From NCBI RefSeq assembly GCF_007997155.1, contig NZ_VORT01000003.1, positions 327,388-391,387 of the forward strand: a stretch of 64,000 nucleotides of DNA. The letters run 5' to 3'. The notes under the pieces were generated by a model that worked only from the letters and a program-made list of their open reading frames with translations, did not search any database and was not told where the DNA came from. Below are positions 33,929 to 42,625 of the stretch, piece after piece. Positions within the stretch are counted from its first letter, which is position 1; each line of letters begins with the position of its first letter. This DNA comes from Aequorivita antarctica (GTDB lineage: Bacteria; Bacteroidota; Bacteroidia; Flavobacteriales; Flavobacteriaceae). Position numbers and translations under genes: made by a program.

Positions 33929-34681
33929 ATGAAAGACTTAAATAAAGTAGCAGAAATAACCTTAATCTTTTGGTTGATGAAGATTATAGCGACAACCCTC
34001 GGCGAAACCTTGGGCGATTTTTTATCAATGACTCTCAACTTAGGATACGCCATCGGTATTGGCATAACTGCCGTTTTCTTTTTTACCGTTCTTTTGATTC
34101 AGTTATTTTCAAAAAAATACATTCCCGTTTTCTTTTGGCTGGTTATTATAGCGACTACGACTTTGGGAACAGAGATTTCAGATTTTATGGACCGAAGTTT
34201 ACAATTGGGCTATACTCTTGGCAGTACAATTCTTTTTGCCTGTTTGTTGTTTACGCTATTCCTTTGGCACAAAAAATTCAAAAGCCTAAGTGTGTTTCCG
34301 ATTTTCGACAAGAATAAGGAAATTTTCTATTGGATAGCAATTTTATTTTCGAACAGCTTGGGAACCGCATTTGGAGATTACCTCAGTGATGTTGTAGGCT
34401 TGAGCTATTTGAATGGTGCTTTGGTTACAGCAAGTATCATTTTAATTGTAGTCTTACTTCATTATTTCACCAAAATAAACCAAATCGTCCTCTTTTGGGT
34501 TGCGTTTGTATTTACCCGTCCTTTCGGAGCTACCTTTGGCGATTTTTTGACCAAACCCATTTCAAAAGGAGGACTGGATCTAGGCACGCTGAATGCATCA
34601 ATAGTCTCAGTAATCTTAATTGGTATTTTGATAGTTGTTTCACACAAACGGCTACAAACAGCAAACGAACAAGCTCAATAA
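33929..34681 (+). CDS. COG4705-type membrane protein with four internal repeats
   Basis: A 250-aa integral membrane protein with about eight transmembrane helices. Four repeats of a two-helix unit each carry the same core: TTLGETLGDFLS, TTLGTEISDFMD, NSLGTAFGDYLS and RPFGATFGDFLT, each followed by a polar loop. This is the COG4705 pattern of uncharacterised membrane proteins. It follows the PAP2 gene by 9 bases and is probably co-transcribed. The strict fourfold symmetry suggests an intramembrane site lined by the conserved Gly-Asp pairs. Confidence 0.8.
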   Translation: MKDLNKVAEITLIFWLMKIIATTLGETLGDFLSMTLNLGYAIGIGITAVFFFTVLLIQLFSKKYIPVFFWLVIIATTTLGTEISDFMDRSLQLGYTLGSTILFACLLFTLFLWHKKFKSLSVFPIFDKNKEIFYWIAILFSNSLGTAFGDYLSDVVGLSYLNGALVTASIILIVVLLHYFTKINQIVLFWVAFVFTRPFGATFGDFLTKPISKGGLDLGTLNASIVSVILIGILIVVSHKRLQTANEQAQ

Positions 34682-34685
34682 TATT

Positions 34686-34719
34686 AAAAAAGGCGCCTTA
34701 AAATTTGGGCGCCTTTTTT
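34686..34719. terminator. Bidirectional terminator
   Basis: AAAAAAGGCGCC (34686-34697) pairs with GGCGCCTTTTTT (34708-34719) around a 10-nt loop, between two convergent genes. Confidence 0.85.
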
Positions 34720-34734
34720 AAAACATATTCATTT

Positions 34735-35175
34735 TTAGAACCATTGACCCCAAGGAATTCGGCTGAGCATTAAAACCAATGCAATGGTATAGAATATTGC
34801 AAGAGTCTTAAATTTCCCATTAGAAAGGAGTTTCTTTTTGTGTTTTGAATAACCGATTGTTATAAAGACTACCGTTAAAATCATTACGAAAGGATGTTCT
34901 ACTGCATAAAGCCTAAATTGAGAATTCTTCATTACTTCTCCCATCCCTAATTTGGTAATATTTTGTAATCCCATAGGCGAAACAAAATAGAGAACAAGTC
35001 CTATGAGAAGCTGAATGTGCGTTACAATAAGTGCGAATAGTGAAATTCTAAAATCCTTAGCGCTGTATTCTCTTTTTGAGAAAAACCCCGCAAGCGCATT
35101 TATTGTCGCGAGCAAAACAACCAAAAGAACTAAATACGCCCAATAAGAGTGAATGAATTGTACAGAAGTAACCAT
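34735..35175 (-). CDS. Uncharacterised four-helix membrane protein, cytochrome b-like
   Basis: A 146-aa protein with four predicted transmembrane helices. It has an N-terminal HSYWAYLVLL helix, then THIQLLIGLVLYF and YAVEHPFVMILTVVFITIGYSKHKKK, ending RIPWGQWF. Paired histidines (HSYW, THIQ, EHPF) in or near helices resemble cytochrome b-type heme sites, but the family assignment is not certain. It is divergent from nothing and convergent with the four-repeat gene; the terminator of the next TonB gene lies just upstream. Confidence 0.7.
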   Translation of the reverse strand: MVTSVQFIHSYWAYLVLLVVLLATINALAGFFSKREYSAKDFRISLFALIVTHIQLLIGLVLYFVSPMGLQNITKLGMGEVMKNSQFRLYAVEHPFVMILTVVFITIGYSKHKKKLLSNGKFKTLAIFYTIALVLMLSRIPWGQWF

Positions 35176-35198
35176 AGTGTCTATTTTTTAAAGTGTTC

Positions 35199-35206
35199 CA
35201 AAGATA
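35199..35206 (-). promoter_or_regulatory. Candidate -7 box of the four-helix membrane protein gene
   Basis: Minus-strand TATCTTTG matches TAnnTTTG exactly, 24 bases before the start codon. No separate -33 TTTG at 19-21 bases. Confidence 0.3.
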
Positions 35207-35220
35207 AGATATATAAACAA

Positions 35221-35250
35221 AAAAAATGCCCCAAAAGTTTGGGGCATTTT
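35221..35250 (-). terminator. Terminator of the TonB receptor gene
   Basis: Minus-strand AAAATGCCCC pairs with GGGGCATTTT around an 8-nt loop, followed by a run of T (the A-rich bases 35211-35226 on the plus strand). It ends the gene at 35271 and sits right before the promoter of the next minus-strand gene. Confidence 0.75.
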
Positions 35251-35270
35251 ATAAACTATAAAATCAATTT

Positions 35271-37904
35271 TTAGAAATCGTAACGAACACTCGCGTTCCA
35301 AGTTCTTCCGTTACCGTAGAAGTAACCATAAGAATCTTTTTGGCTCAAGTACATTTCGTTTGTAGCATTATAACAATTCCCTCTAATTGTGAAGTCATTG
35401 CCTCCAAAATCAAATTTGTAAGTAATTCCAGCATCTAAAACACTGTATGCAGGCAAACGTTCTGCTTGGTATACAACACCTGCAATTGAAGCATCAACTA
35501 CATCCTCTGCATCAACAAAACCATAAAGATCTGTATAGATGTTGTAGTCTGCATCAACGCTCAAACCTCCAAAAATGTTATATTTAAAACCAAATCCAAA
35601 AGAAGTCTGTGGCGCATTGCCTACTTTGGTGCCGTTAAGGTTAACCGTTCCCTCTTCTAACAACAAATTGGTGTCATTTTCTCTTGTTTGAAAAGGTGTT
35701 TCACCCTCGTATTTCCAATTGCCGATACTTCCAAAAGCTCTAAGCATAAATGCACTTGAGTATCTGTATTTACCTTCAAATTCAAATCCTTTGTGAACTT
35801 GGGTAATGTCTGTAAATCTTTGGTATCGGTCTTTTTGCTCAATTGGGTTTGTAGCCGCTGGGTCTCCCTCAATAAAACTTCCAGAAAGGAATCTGTTACC
35901 CCAACTAGTGTAATACCCATTTAAGTCTAAACTAAATGCACCAGCACGAAGTCTGTAGCCTACTTCAAGACCCAAGATTTCCTCATTGTCAATCTCGTTT
36001 TCACCTTCCAGAATATAGTTTGAGTTTCTAATATCAGTGAATATGTTGTCTAAGAAAGGTTGTCTCGAGTAGTACCCAGCATTTGCGAAAATGGTATTAT
36101 TCTCAATAAAAGTATAACCCATACCTCCTTTAACGTTGTAGCCTAATTTGTTTACTTTGTCAGATTTCCCAAGACCGTTCACACCTTCAACTTCTGTTCC
36201 TTGTGCACGACCTTCTCTTTGGTAGCTCTGTGTAGAAACTGCTCCTTGTACAAAAGCAGAGAAATTGTCTGTCTTATACTCAGCTTGTCCAAACCCACCA
36301 ATGTAGTTGATGAACTCTGAATAATCGTAGTTGAAACGTTGCCCTTCATCTGCAGAGTTGAACAATGCTGCCCATGGGTTGGCTTCAAAAGTTTCACTAA
36401 TTACATAATCACTATCTCTTTGATCCCCGTAGCCATAATTATCTGCATATCCTTGAAGACCTAAAAGATTGTTCATTTGGTACCAGTGGCTACCTTTGTA
36501 TAAACGTGCATCAACACCTAGGTTAAAAGTGAAATTATCACTTACAGCACTTTCAAGGTTTGTTAGGAAACCATACCAGTTGTGGTTGTTTACAGACATT
36601 CTTCTAACAAGAGATCCGCTTCCATAACTTCCTATTCCGTTTTCGGCACCTGCAATATTATTATCTATAATAGTGTTGAAGTTTATATCGCCATCACTTT
36701 CGCGTATAAGATTTCTTGAACTACCTGCAGGTCCTGTTCCACCACCACGACCAAAAGAAGCGTAAGCCACAGAAGACAAGTTAGTTTTATCACTTATTGT
36801 CCAATCCCAGTTAAGGTTTATAATTGGCTTATGATAGTAATTTCTTCTTGTAGTATATCTTTCACCATCCAAAAATCCAGAGTTATTATTATAACGTTTT
36901 CCGTATTGTGTATAATCTTCCAAAGATTTTGAAAAGTTTTGATCGTGCCATTGTGGCGCTCCTGTCAACAAAAAGTTTAAAGAGTGCTTATCGTTTGGTA
37001 CATAACCTATACCAATAAAATAGTTCTGACCTTGTCCTGCAGTTCCATCAGAATACTTTCTGTGGGCTTGCCAGTGGTCAATCAAAAACGAGTATGCCCA
37101 TTTTCCTTTAAGACCAGAGTCATAGCTCATAGTTCCTTTGAAATAGCTATCGTTACCAGTCATAAAACGTGCAAAACCGCCTTCTTTTCTGCCAGCAGCG
37201 CGAGAAATGATGTTAACGGTACCCCCAACTGACGAGATTGCCAATTTTGAAGAACCTAAACCACGTTGCACTTGAACAGCATTGGCAACATCAGACATAC
37301 CAGACCAGTTAGACCAATACATTTTTCCGTCTTCCATCCCGTTGATTGGTTGTCCGTTCAAAAGGAAAGCAGTGTTTGTTTGGTCAAAACCACGCAAAAA
37401 CATTTGCGAATCACCAAAACCTCCAGCTTGGTTTGAAACATAGACACTCGGAGTGCTTTTTATAGCCTCTGGAAATTCTACGTTACCTATTGCCTTAGCC
37501 TGAATTTCAGCTGAAGTAATAGTTGAAACAGCAATTGGAGTTTGACGATCTTTTGCCAAATCTATAATTCCTTTCCCTACAATAACAACTTCTTCAAGAG
37601 CATCAGAATCCACTGTAATTTTAACTGTGCCCAGGTTTGCAGCTCCATTTGCATTTTTAAATGGTACTTTTTCAATAGTATACCCTATGTATGAAATGGT
37701 AAGTGTACCCGTTTTTGCAGAAGTTTCTAAAGTGAAGTTTCCGTCAAAATCGGTAATAGCACCATTAGTTGTGCCAGTCTCAACCACGTTGGCTCCTACC
37801 AAAGGGTCGTTTGATTCAGAATCGATTACTGTTCCAGTAACCGTTGTTTGTGAAAAAGCGGCAAAACCGCCTAGTAAAAAAACAAGAAGTAAAAATTTTC
37901 TCAT
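35271..37904 (-). CDS. TonB-dependent receptor with carboxypeptidase-like domain
   Basis: An 877-aa outer-membrane importer. Signal peptide MRKFLLLVFLLGGFAAFSQ, a carboxypeptidase-regulatory-like domain (VTGTVIDSESNDPLVGANVVETG), a plug with TPSVYVSNQAGGFGDSQMF ... LRGFDQTNTAFLLNGQPING, and a large barrel ending in WNASVRYDF. The frame runs 24 codons upstream, but the ATG at 37904 matches the signal peptide and lies 24 bases from the predicted transcript start. No SusD-like or DUF5689 partner is adjacent, so the cargo (siderophore, vitamin or oligomer) is unknown. Confidence 0.9.
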   Translation of the reverse strand: MRKFLLLVFLLGGFAAFSQTTVTGTVIDSESNDPLVGANVVETGTTNGAITDFDGNFTLETSAKTGTLTISYIGYTIEKVPFKNANGAANLGTVKITVDSDALEEVVIVGKGIIDLAKDRQTPIAVSTITSAEIQAKAIGNVEFPEAIKSTPSVYVSNQAGGFGDSQMFLRGFDQTNTAFLLNGQPINGMEDGKMYWSNWSGMSDVANAVQVQRGLGSSKLAISSVGGTVNIISRAAGRKEGGFARFMTGNDSYFKGTMSYDSGLKGKWAYSFLIDHWQAHRKYSDGTAGQGQNYFIGIGYVPNDKHSLNFLLTGAPQWHDQNFSKSLEDYTQYGKRYNNNSGFLDGERYTTRRNYYHKPIINLNWDWTISDKTNLSSVAYASFGRGGGTGPAGSSRNLIRESDGDINFNTIIDNNIAGAENGIGSYGSGSLVRRMSVNNHNWYGFLTNLESAVSDNFTFNLGVDARLYKGSHWYQMNNLLGLQGYADNYGYGDQRDSDYVISETFEANPWAALFNSADEGQRFNYDYSEFINYIGGFGQAEYKTDNFSAFVQGAVSTQSYQREGRAQGTEVEGVNGLGKSDKVNKLGYNVKGGMGYTFIENNTIFANAGYYSRQPFLDNIFTDIRNSNYILEGENEIDNEEILGLEVGYRLRAGAFSLDLNGYYTSWGNRFLSGSFIEGDPAATNPIEQKDRYQRFTDITQVHKGFEFEGKYRYSSAFMLRAFGSIGNWKYEGETPFQTRENDTNLLLEEGTVNLNGTKVGNAPQTSFGFGFKYNIFGGLSVDADYNIYTDLYGFVDAEDVVDASIAGVVYQAERLPAYSVLDAGITYKFDFGGNDFTIRGNCYNATNEMYLSQKDSYGYFYGNGRTWNASVRYDF

Positions 37905-37934
37905 GAATTTCAATTTTAGGTTTAAAATTTTCGG

Positions 37935-37966
37935 CAAAAATACAATCTTAAATAGGTTGTAACCAA
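37935..37966 (-). promoter_or_regulatory. Promoter of the TonB receptor gene
   Basis: On the minus strand TTG (37966-37964) and TATTTTTG (37942-37935) are 21 bases apart, an excellent match to the Bacteroidota consensus. Predicted leader of about 24 nt. Confidence 0.6.
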
Positions 37967-38092
37967 CTAAAGTCATTAATAAAACGTTAAGAAAAATTTG
38001 GTTGAATAAAGTTAGAATTTAAAACCTAAAAGCCTGACAAATTGAGACTTAGTTAACAACAAGATTATTAACATGTTATATTATTGAAAAAT

Positions 38093-39316
38093 TTAAAAAG
38101 AAATGCAGTCTAGTTGTTCCTTCATTGGATGCATATTTGCAAAGTATTGTTCGTGCAATTCTTTAGGAAGTGGTTGGGAAAAAGGCGTGTCTTCTTTAAA
38201 AGGATCTACTTCTTTTCCATTTTTCCAGAAGCGATAGCAGACGTGTGGACCGCTAGTGTTTCCAGTCATTCCTATCCAGCCAATTACATCACCCTGACTT
38301 ACATGTTGACCCGCTTTAACGTTTCTAGCTTTCATGTGAAGGTATTGGGTTTCATAGGTGCCGTTGTGTTGTATTTTAACGTAATTTCCATTACCACCCC
38401 GACGTTCAGATTTTGTTACAACTCCATCAGCTGTAGCCAATATAGGTGTTCCCACAGGCGCTGCAAAGTCTGTCCCTCGGTGTGGGCGAAGTTTGAAACC
38501 GTAGTATTTTATGCGTCTGTTTAGGTTATATCGAGAAGAAATTCGACTGAATTGTACAGGAGCTTTTAAGAAGGCGCGCTTTAAATTGTTGGCCTGCTCG
38601 TCGTAATAGCCAGAAATTTTCACCAAAGAATCTGAAGAAAATTTAAATGCGTAAAGTGGTTTGCCGCGATGTTCAAAATATGCCGCTTTTATTTCCTTAA
38701 GTCCCCCAGGAATGGTATCGTCAATAAATTTTTCGGTATAAATTACTTTAAATCGATCGCCAGGTTGTAGCTTAAAAAAGTTGATAGTCCACGCATAAAT
38801 ATTTGCTAATTGATCAGTCATGTAAGGACTCAAATTCTGCTCCTCCATAGTAGCAGATAGCGAACTGGTAATAACCCCCGATGCCTCTCTGTCTTCATAC
38901 CGAACTGGCTTTTGACTATTAAAAATAGAAAGAGTATCTCTAAAATCTACAACGGCGTAGTCTACAATATTGGTTTCATAAATGAAAACTTGGGTCTTGT
39001 TCAGCGAATCTTTGGAATTAAGCAGTACATAAGGTTTTCCCACCACTATTTTCCGAACATCAAAGCTGTCACGGAATTTAGTAGCTACCTCCATGATTTT
39101 TTCCTGAGAAACGCCATTAGCGAAAAGAATGTCGCCAAAAGTATCGCCTTTTCGAATGGTGTCCCGAATAACATTGAAATCATTTAAAACATAGCCATAC
39201 TGCTCAATTATAAGTTCTTCAACCACGTTAGTGGTATCGGCCAAATTTTCTTTTTTATTTTCACAAGCGGTTGTAAGCAGGATAAGCGATAATGCGACTA
39301 AAATTAAATTCTTCAA
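38093..39316 (-). CDS. M23 peptidase-family lipoprotein with altered metal motif
   Basis: A 407-aa lipoprotein (lipobox LLTTAC, Cys18). An OapA/LysM-like N-terminal region (DTIRKGDTFGDILFANGVSQEKIM, about 45-120) is followed by a C-terminal M23 domain (about 275-380). The H-x-x-x-D motif is present (PHRGTDFAAP), as is the catalytic-His region (SGPHVCYRFWKNG), but the usual HxH is HxC: the second histidine, normally a zinc ligand, is a cysteine. The family normally hydrolyses peptidoglycan cross-links; whether this one is active or a regulator of amidases is open. Gap to the DUF3108 gene is 26 bases. Confidence 0.85.
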   Translation of the reverse strand: MKNLILVALSLILLTTACENKKENLADTTNVVEELIIEQYGYVLNDFNVIRDTIRKGDTFGDILFANGVSQEKIMEVATKFRDSFDVRKIVVGKPYVLLNSKDSLNKTQVFIYETNIVDYAVVDFRDTLSIFNSQKPVRYEDREASGVITSSLSATMEEQNLSPYMTDQLANIYAWTINFFKLQPGDRFKVIYTEKFIDDTIPGGLKEIKAAYFEHRGKPLYAFKFSSDSLVKISGYYDEQANNLKRAFLKAPVQFSRISSRYNLNRRIKYYGFKLRPHRGTDFAAPVGTPILATADGVVTKSERRGGNGNYVKIQHNGTYETQYLHMKARNVKAGQHVSQGDVIGWIGMTGNTSGPHVCYRFWKNGKEVDPFKEDTPFSQPLPKELHEQYFANMHPMKEQLDCISF

Positions 39317-39342
39317 TGTTGGGGAGTTTTCAGTATTATATT

Positions 39343-40119
39343 TTATTGATTTGCCAATATTTTAAAGGAATGTTGCAATCCCTTAAATTCGGTCAAAGTC
39401 GCTTTTAAAGAACCTACGGCCAAATCGGCCTTTATCAATAACGGTAATTTGTTTTTATCGTCACTTATCCAGACTGTTAGACTTTCCTTTTCCTTAAAAA
39501 CACGACCTGATTGAACGTAAGGTCTAAAAATCAAGGTGCGAACGCGGCCAAAATTAGTATCTAAAACTTCTTTACCAAGGAATTTTAACCTGAATTTGTA
39601 ATTTTCTTTATCAAAGAACATATTCATCTCCACTACATCGCCTTCTTTTATGTTTTCGGTATCCAATTTGTTTCGAAGGTAATAAAATGCAGAAATCATA
39701 TCCTGCGTTTCTTTAGGAAACGAAAACACCGTTGTTTCATTGTGCTTTTTGTCGTTTACTGTGGCTTTATTGTTGGAATGGTTAAAATCAATTTGGATAT
39801 CCTTGGTATAACCACCTTCATCAATTTTCCGGATAAAGCGATAGGGAATATCCTTTTCCTTGTCTATATAAGATTGATAATCGTCATTAACGTTAAAAAA
39901 CCATTTTGAAACACCCACGGTTTCACCAAACCCGCGAACATGAAAAACATCTTTTCCGTTTATAGTGGCATCCTTTACTTGAAGCGTTGCATAGCCCGCA
40001 GTAACAAAACCGTAATGGACCCTGAATTTGAAAAATTCACCATCACCGTAAGCCCTTTCCTGTGCAGAAAGGAAAAATATATTGCCAAAAAAGAATAAAA
40101 GCGTGAGCAGCTTTTTCAT
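39343..40119 (-). CDS. DUF3108 domain protein
   Basis: A 258-aa exported protein: signal peptide ending near NIFFLSAQ, then a DUF3108 domain with FRVHYGFVTAGYATLQVKD, HVRGFGETVGVSKWFFNVNDDYQSYID and a late LTVWISDDKNKLPLLIKADLAVGSLKATLTEF. Such proteins are thought to be periplasmic with an eight-strand beta fold similar to lipid-carrying proteins, but the role is unproven. It is immediately upstream of the M23 gene and likely in its operon. Confidence 0.85.
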   Translation of the reverse strand: MKKLLTLLFFFGNIFFLSAQERAYGDGEFFKFRVHYGFVTAGYATLQVKDATINGKDVFHVRGFGETVGVSKWFFNVNDDYQSYIDKEKDIPYRFIRKIDEGGYTKDIQIDFNHSNNKATVNDKKHNETTVFSFPKETQDMISAFYYLRNKLDTENIKEGDVVEMNMFFDKENYKFRLKFLGKEVLDTNFGRVRTLIFRPYVQSGRVFKEKESLTVWISDDKNKLPLLIKADLAVGSLKATLTEFKGLQHSFKILANQ

Positions 40120-40170
40120 AGATTGAGACTTAGGGAATTTGTGGTTTTAAAAGTACAACTACCATTCCAA

Positions 40171-40204
40171 AAAAATAAACCCCACCTTCTTAAGACGATG
40201 GGGT
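40171..40204 (-). terminator. Terminator of the hmgA-hppD operon
   Basis: Minus-strand ACCCCA (40204-40199) pairs with TGGGGT (40184-40179), enclosing a TCTTAAGA-containing loop, followed on that strand by TTATTTTTTT. It lies 18 bases after the hppD stop. Confidence 0.65.
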
Positions 40205-40222
40205 CTACATAATGTTACATGA

Positions 40223-41383
40223 TTATAAGGTTCCTCTTTGCTCCTGCTCGCGCTCTATGGATTCAAAAAGTGCTTTAAAGTTTCCAGCTCCAAAACCTTT
40301 TGCACCCATACGTTGGATGATTTCAAAAAAAAGTGTTGGGCGGTCTTCCAAAGGTTTCGTAAATATTTGAAGCAAGTAGCCATCTTCATCAGCATCAATC
40401 ATTATTGAAAGTTTTTTTAGCTCGTTGATGTCTTCCTTCATCATTTTCATGTGATCGCCCAATCGGCGTGGTATGTCTTCATAATACGCTTGTGGTGGTG
40501 GTGGTAAAAACTCTATTCCGCGTTCTTTCAACTGACTTACTGTTTTTATAATATCGTCCGTAGCAACTGCTAAATGTTGCACTCCAGAGTCTTCATAAAA
40601 ATCCAAATATTCTTCAATCTGCGATTTTTTTATTCCTTTGGCGGGTTCATTAATTGGAAATTTGATTCGACCATTGCCGTTGCTCATCACCTTGCTCATT
40701 AACGCTGAATATTCAGTGTGAATTTGCTTGTCATCAAATGAAAGGAAATTTACGAAGCCCATTACGTCTTCATACCATTTTACCCATTTGTTCATTTGAC
40801 CCCAGCCTACGTTTCCAACCATATGATCTATATATTTAAGACCCGTGGGAGTTGGGTTGTAATCACTTTTCCATTCACGGAAACCTGGTAGAAATGTTCC
40901 TTTGTAGTTTTTGCGTTCTACAAACATATGAACGGTTTCACCGTAAGTATAGACTCCGCTTCGCACTACTTCGCCATGCTCGTCTTTTTCCACGGTGGGC
41001 TCCATATAAGGTTTTGCACCGCGTTTGGTAGTTTCCTCAAAAGCACTTGTGGCATCATCAACCCAAAGGGCGATTACTTTTACGCCATCGCCGTGTTTTA
41101 CAATATGGTCGTTTATTGGCGATTTGCTGTTTAAAGGCGTAGTAAGCACAAGTCTAATTTTATCCTGCTTTAAAACATAACTTACAGAATCCCGTGAACC
41201 GGTTTCTAAACCTTTATATGCGTGGGACTGAAACCCAAAAGCTGTTTTATAAAAATGGGCGGATTGTTTTGCGTTGCCAACATAGAATTCTACATAATCT
41301 GTTCCCAGTAATGGCAGAAAGTCTTCTGCACCCTCAAATATTTTTTCCAGTCCATAATCGACTGATTTTACTTCTTTGCTCAT
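40223..41383 (-). CDS. hppD: 4-hydroxyphenylpyruvate dioxygenase
   Basis: Fe(II) dioxygenase that converts 4-hydroxyphenylpyruvate to homogentisate in tyrosine degradation. The 386-aa, two-domain vicinal-oxygen-chelate fold shows the three metal ligands: His in IDHMVGNVGW, His in VQHLAVATDDI and Glu in TLFFEIIQRMGAKGFGAGNF (C-terminal). The N-terminal domain starts FVEFYVGNAKQSAHFY. It follows hmgA by 20 bases. The later steps (maleylacetoacetate isomerase, fumarylacetoacetase) are not in the window. Confidence 0.95.
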   Translation of the reverse strand: MSKEVKSVDYGLEKIFEGAEDFLPLLGTDYVEFYVGNAKQSAHFYKTAFGFQSHAYKGLETGSRDSVSYVLKQDKIRLVLTTPLNSKSPINDHIVKHGDGVKVIALWVDDATSAFEETTKRGAKPYMEPTVEKDEHGEVVRSGVYTYGETVHMFVERKNYKGTFLPGFREWKSDYNPTPTGLKYIDHMVGNVGWGQMNKWVKWYEDVMGFVNFLSFDDKQIHTEYSALMSKVMSNGNGRIKFPINEPAKGIKKSQIEEYLDFYEDSGVQHLAVATDDIIKTVSQLKERGIEFLPPPPQAYYEDIPRRLGDHMKMMKEDINELKKLSIMIDADEDGYLLQIFTKPLEDRPTLFFEIIQRMGAKGFGAGNFKALFESIEREQEQRGTL

Positions 41384-41403
41384 AATATTAAGTATTCAAA
41401 TTT

Positions 41404-42564
41404 TTAATGTTCTAACCAACTTTGATAATATGTCCCGTCAGAAAGTTTCAATCCATCCTCTGTAACTTGCAAGGGTTTAAATGTATCTACCATAACGGCC
41501 AGTTCTTCCGTTTCTGTTTTGCCAATACTTCGCTCTGCTGCCCCAGGGTGTGGTCCGTGAGGAATTCCAGCTGGATGAAGTGTAATTTGGCCTGCTTCAA
41601 TATCGTTTCGACTCATAAAATCACCATCCACATAATACAACACCTCATCACTGTCAATATTGCTATGATTGTAAGGCGCTGGAATACTGTCGGGGTGATA
41701 ATCATAAAGTCTCGGCACAAAACTACACACTACAAATGCATCTGTTTCAAAAGTTTGATGCACTGGTGGCGGTTGGTGAATTCGGCCTGTAATAGGTTCA
41801 AAATCGTGGATGGAAAAAGCGTATGGAAAATTATAACCGTCATACCCCACTACATCAAAAGGATGCGTGGCGTAAACCATTTCAAAAATATCATCATGCT
41901 TTTTCACTTTTACCAAAAACTCCCCTTTTTCATCATGGGTTTCAAGTTCTTGGGGTTTGCGAATATCGCGTTCACAATAAGGTGAGTGTTCCAACAACTG
42001 CCCAAACCAATTTCTATATCTTTTTGGTGTATAAATTGGTCTTCGCGATTCAACAATAAAAAGTCGATTGTCTTCCGTATCAAAATCTATTTGATAAATA
42101 ATTCCGCGGGGAACCAACAAATAATCGCCGTATTTAAAATCGATATTTCCTAAAAAAGTTCGCAATTTTCCGCTGCCTTTGTGAATGAATATCAGTTCAT
42201 CGGCATCGGTATTTTTATAAAAATAATCTTTTAGAGATTCTTGGGGAGCAGCAAGAATGATACTGCAATCGCTATTTGTAAGTACTGTTTTTCGGCTGTT
42301 GAGATAATCTTTTTCAGGTTTTACATCAAATCCCTTCAACCGCAAAGATTCCATATTATTTGCACGCGCAATCTTTGGCGCAACGCTGTACTGTTTTTTT
42401 ATTTCTTTTACCTGAGTAGGTCTGTATTCGTGATATATATTACTATACATTCCATCAAAACCTATTGTGCCAAAAAGTTGTTCTGAATAAAGGCTTCCGT
42501 CCGGTTTTCGGAATTGGGTATGGCGTTTGGGCGGTATTTTGCCCAATTTATGATAGAAAGGCAT
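41404..42564 (-). CDS. hmgA: Homogentisate 1,2-dioxygenase
   Basis: Cleaves homogentisate to maleylacetoacetate; the next step after HppD. The 386 aa show the bicupin pattern: FIHKGSGKLRTFLGNIDFKYGDYLLVPRGIIYQI in the N-terminal cupin, then the iron site in YNHSNIDSDEVLYYVDGDF and HPAGIPHGPHPGA. It is shorter than the 440-aa E. coli/human type, as in other Bacteroidota. First gene of the operon with hppD 20 bases downstream. Confidence 0.88.
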   Translation of the reverse strand: MPFYHKLGKIPPKRHTQFRKPDGSLYSEQLFGTIGFDGMYSNIYHEYRPTQVKEIKKQYSVAPKIARANNMESLRLKGFDVKPEKDYLNSRKTVLTNSDCSIILAAPQESLKDYFYKNTDADELIFIHKGSGKLRTFLGNIDFKYGDYLLVPRGIIYQIDFDTEDNRLFIVESRRPIYTPKRYRNWFGQLLEHSPYCERDIRKPQELETHDEKGEFLVKVKKHDDIFEMVYATHPFDVVGYDGYNFPYAFSIHDFEPITGRIHQPPPVHQTFETDAFVVCSFVPRLYDYHPDSIPAPYNHSNIDSDEVLYYVDGDFMSRNDIEAGQITLHPAGIPHGPHPGAAERSIGKTETEELAVMVDTFKPLQVTEDGLKLSDGTYYQSWLEH

Positions 42565-42625
42565 AATTTGAAAATTTTGTATACAAATATCGGAAAAATA
42601 TTGAAGCTAAACGTTTAAGTTTATG

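Noticed and set aside
41422..41985. 187-codon open frame antisense to hmgA
   Set aside because: It lies fully inside a gene with clear catalytic motifs, has no domain or signal of its own and reads as a shadow of that coding strand.
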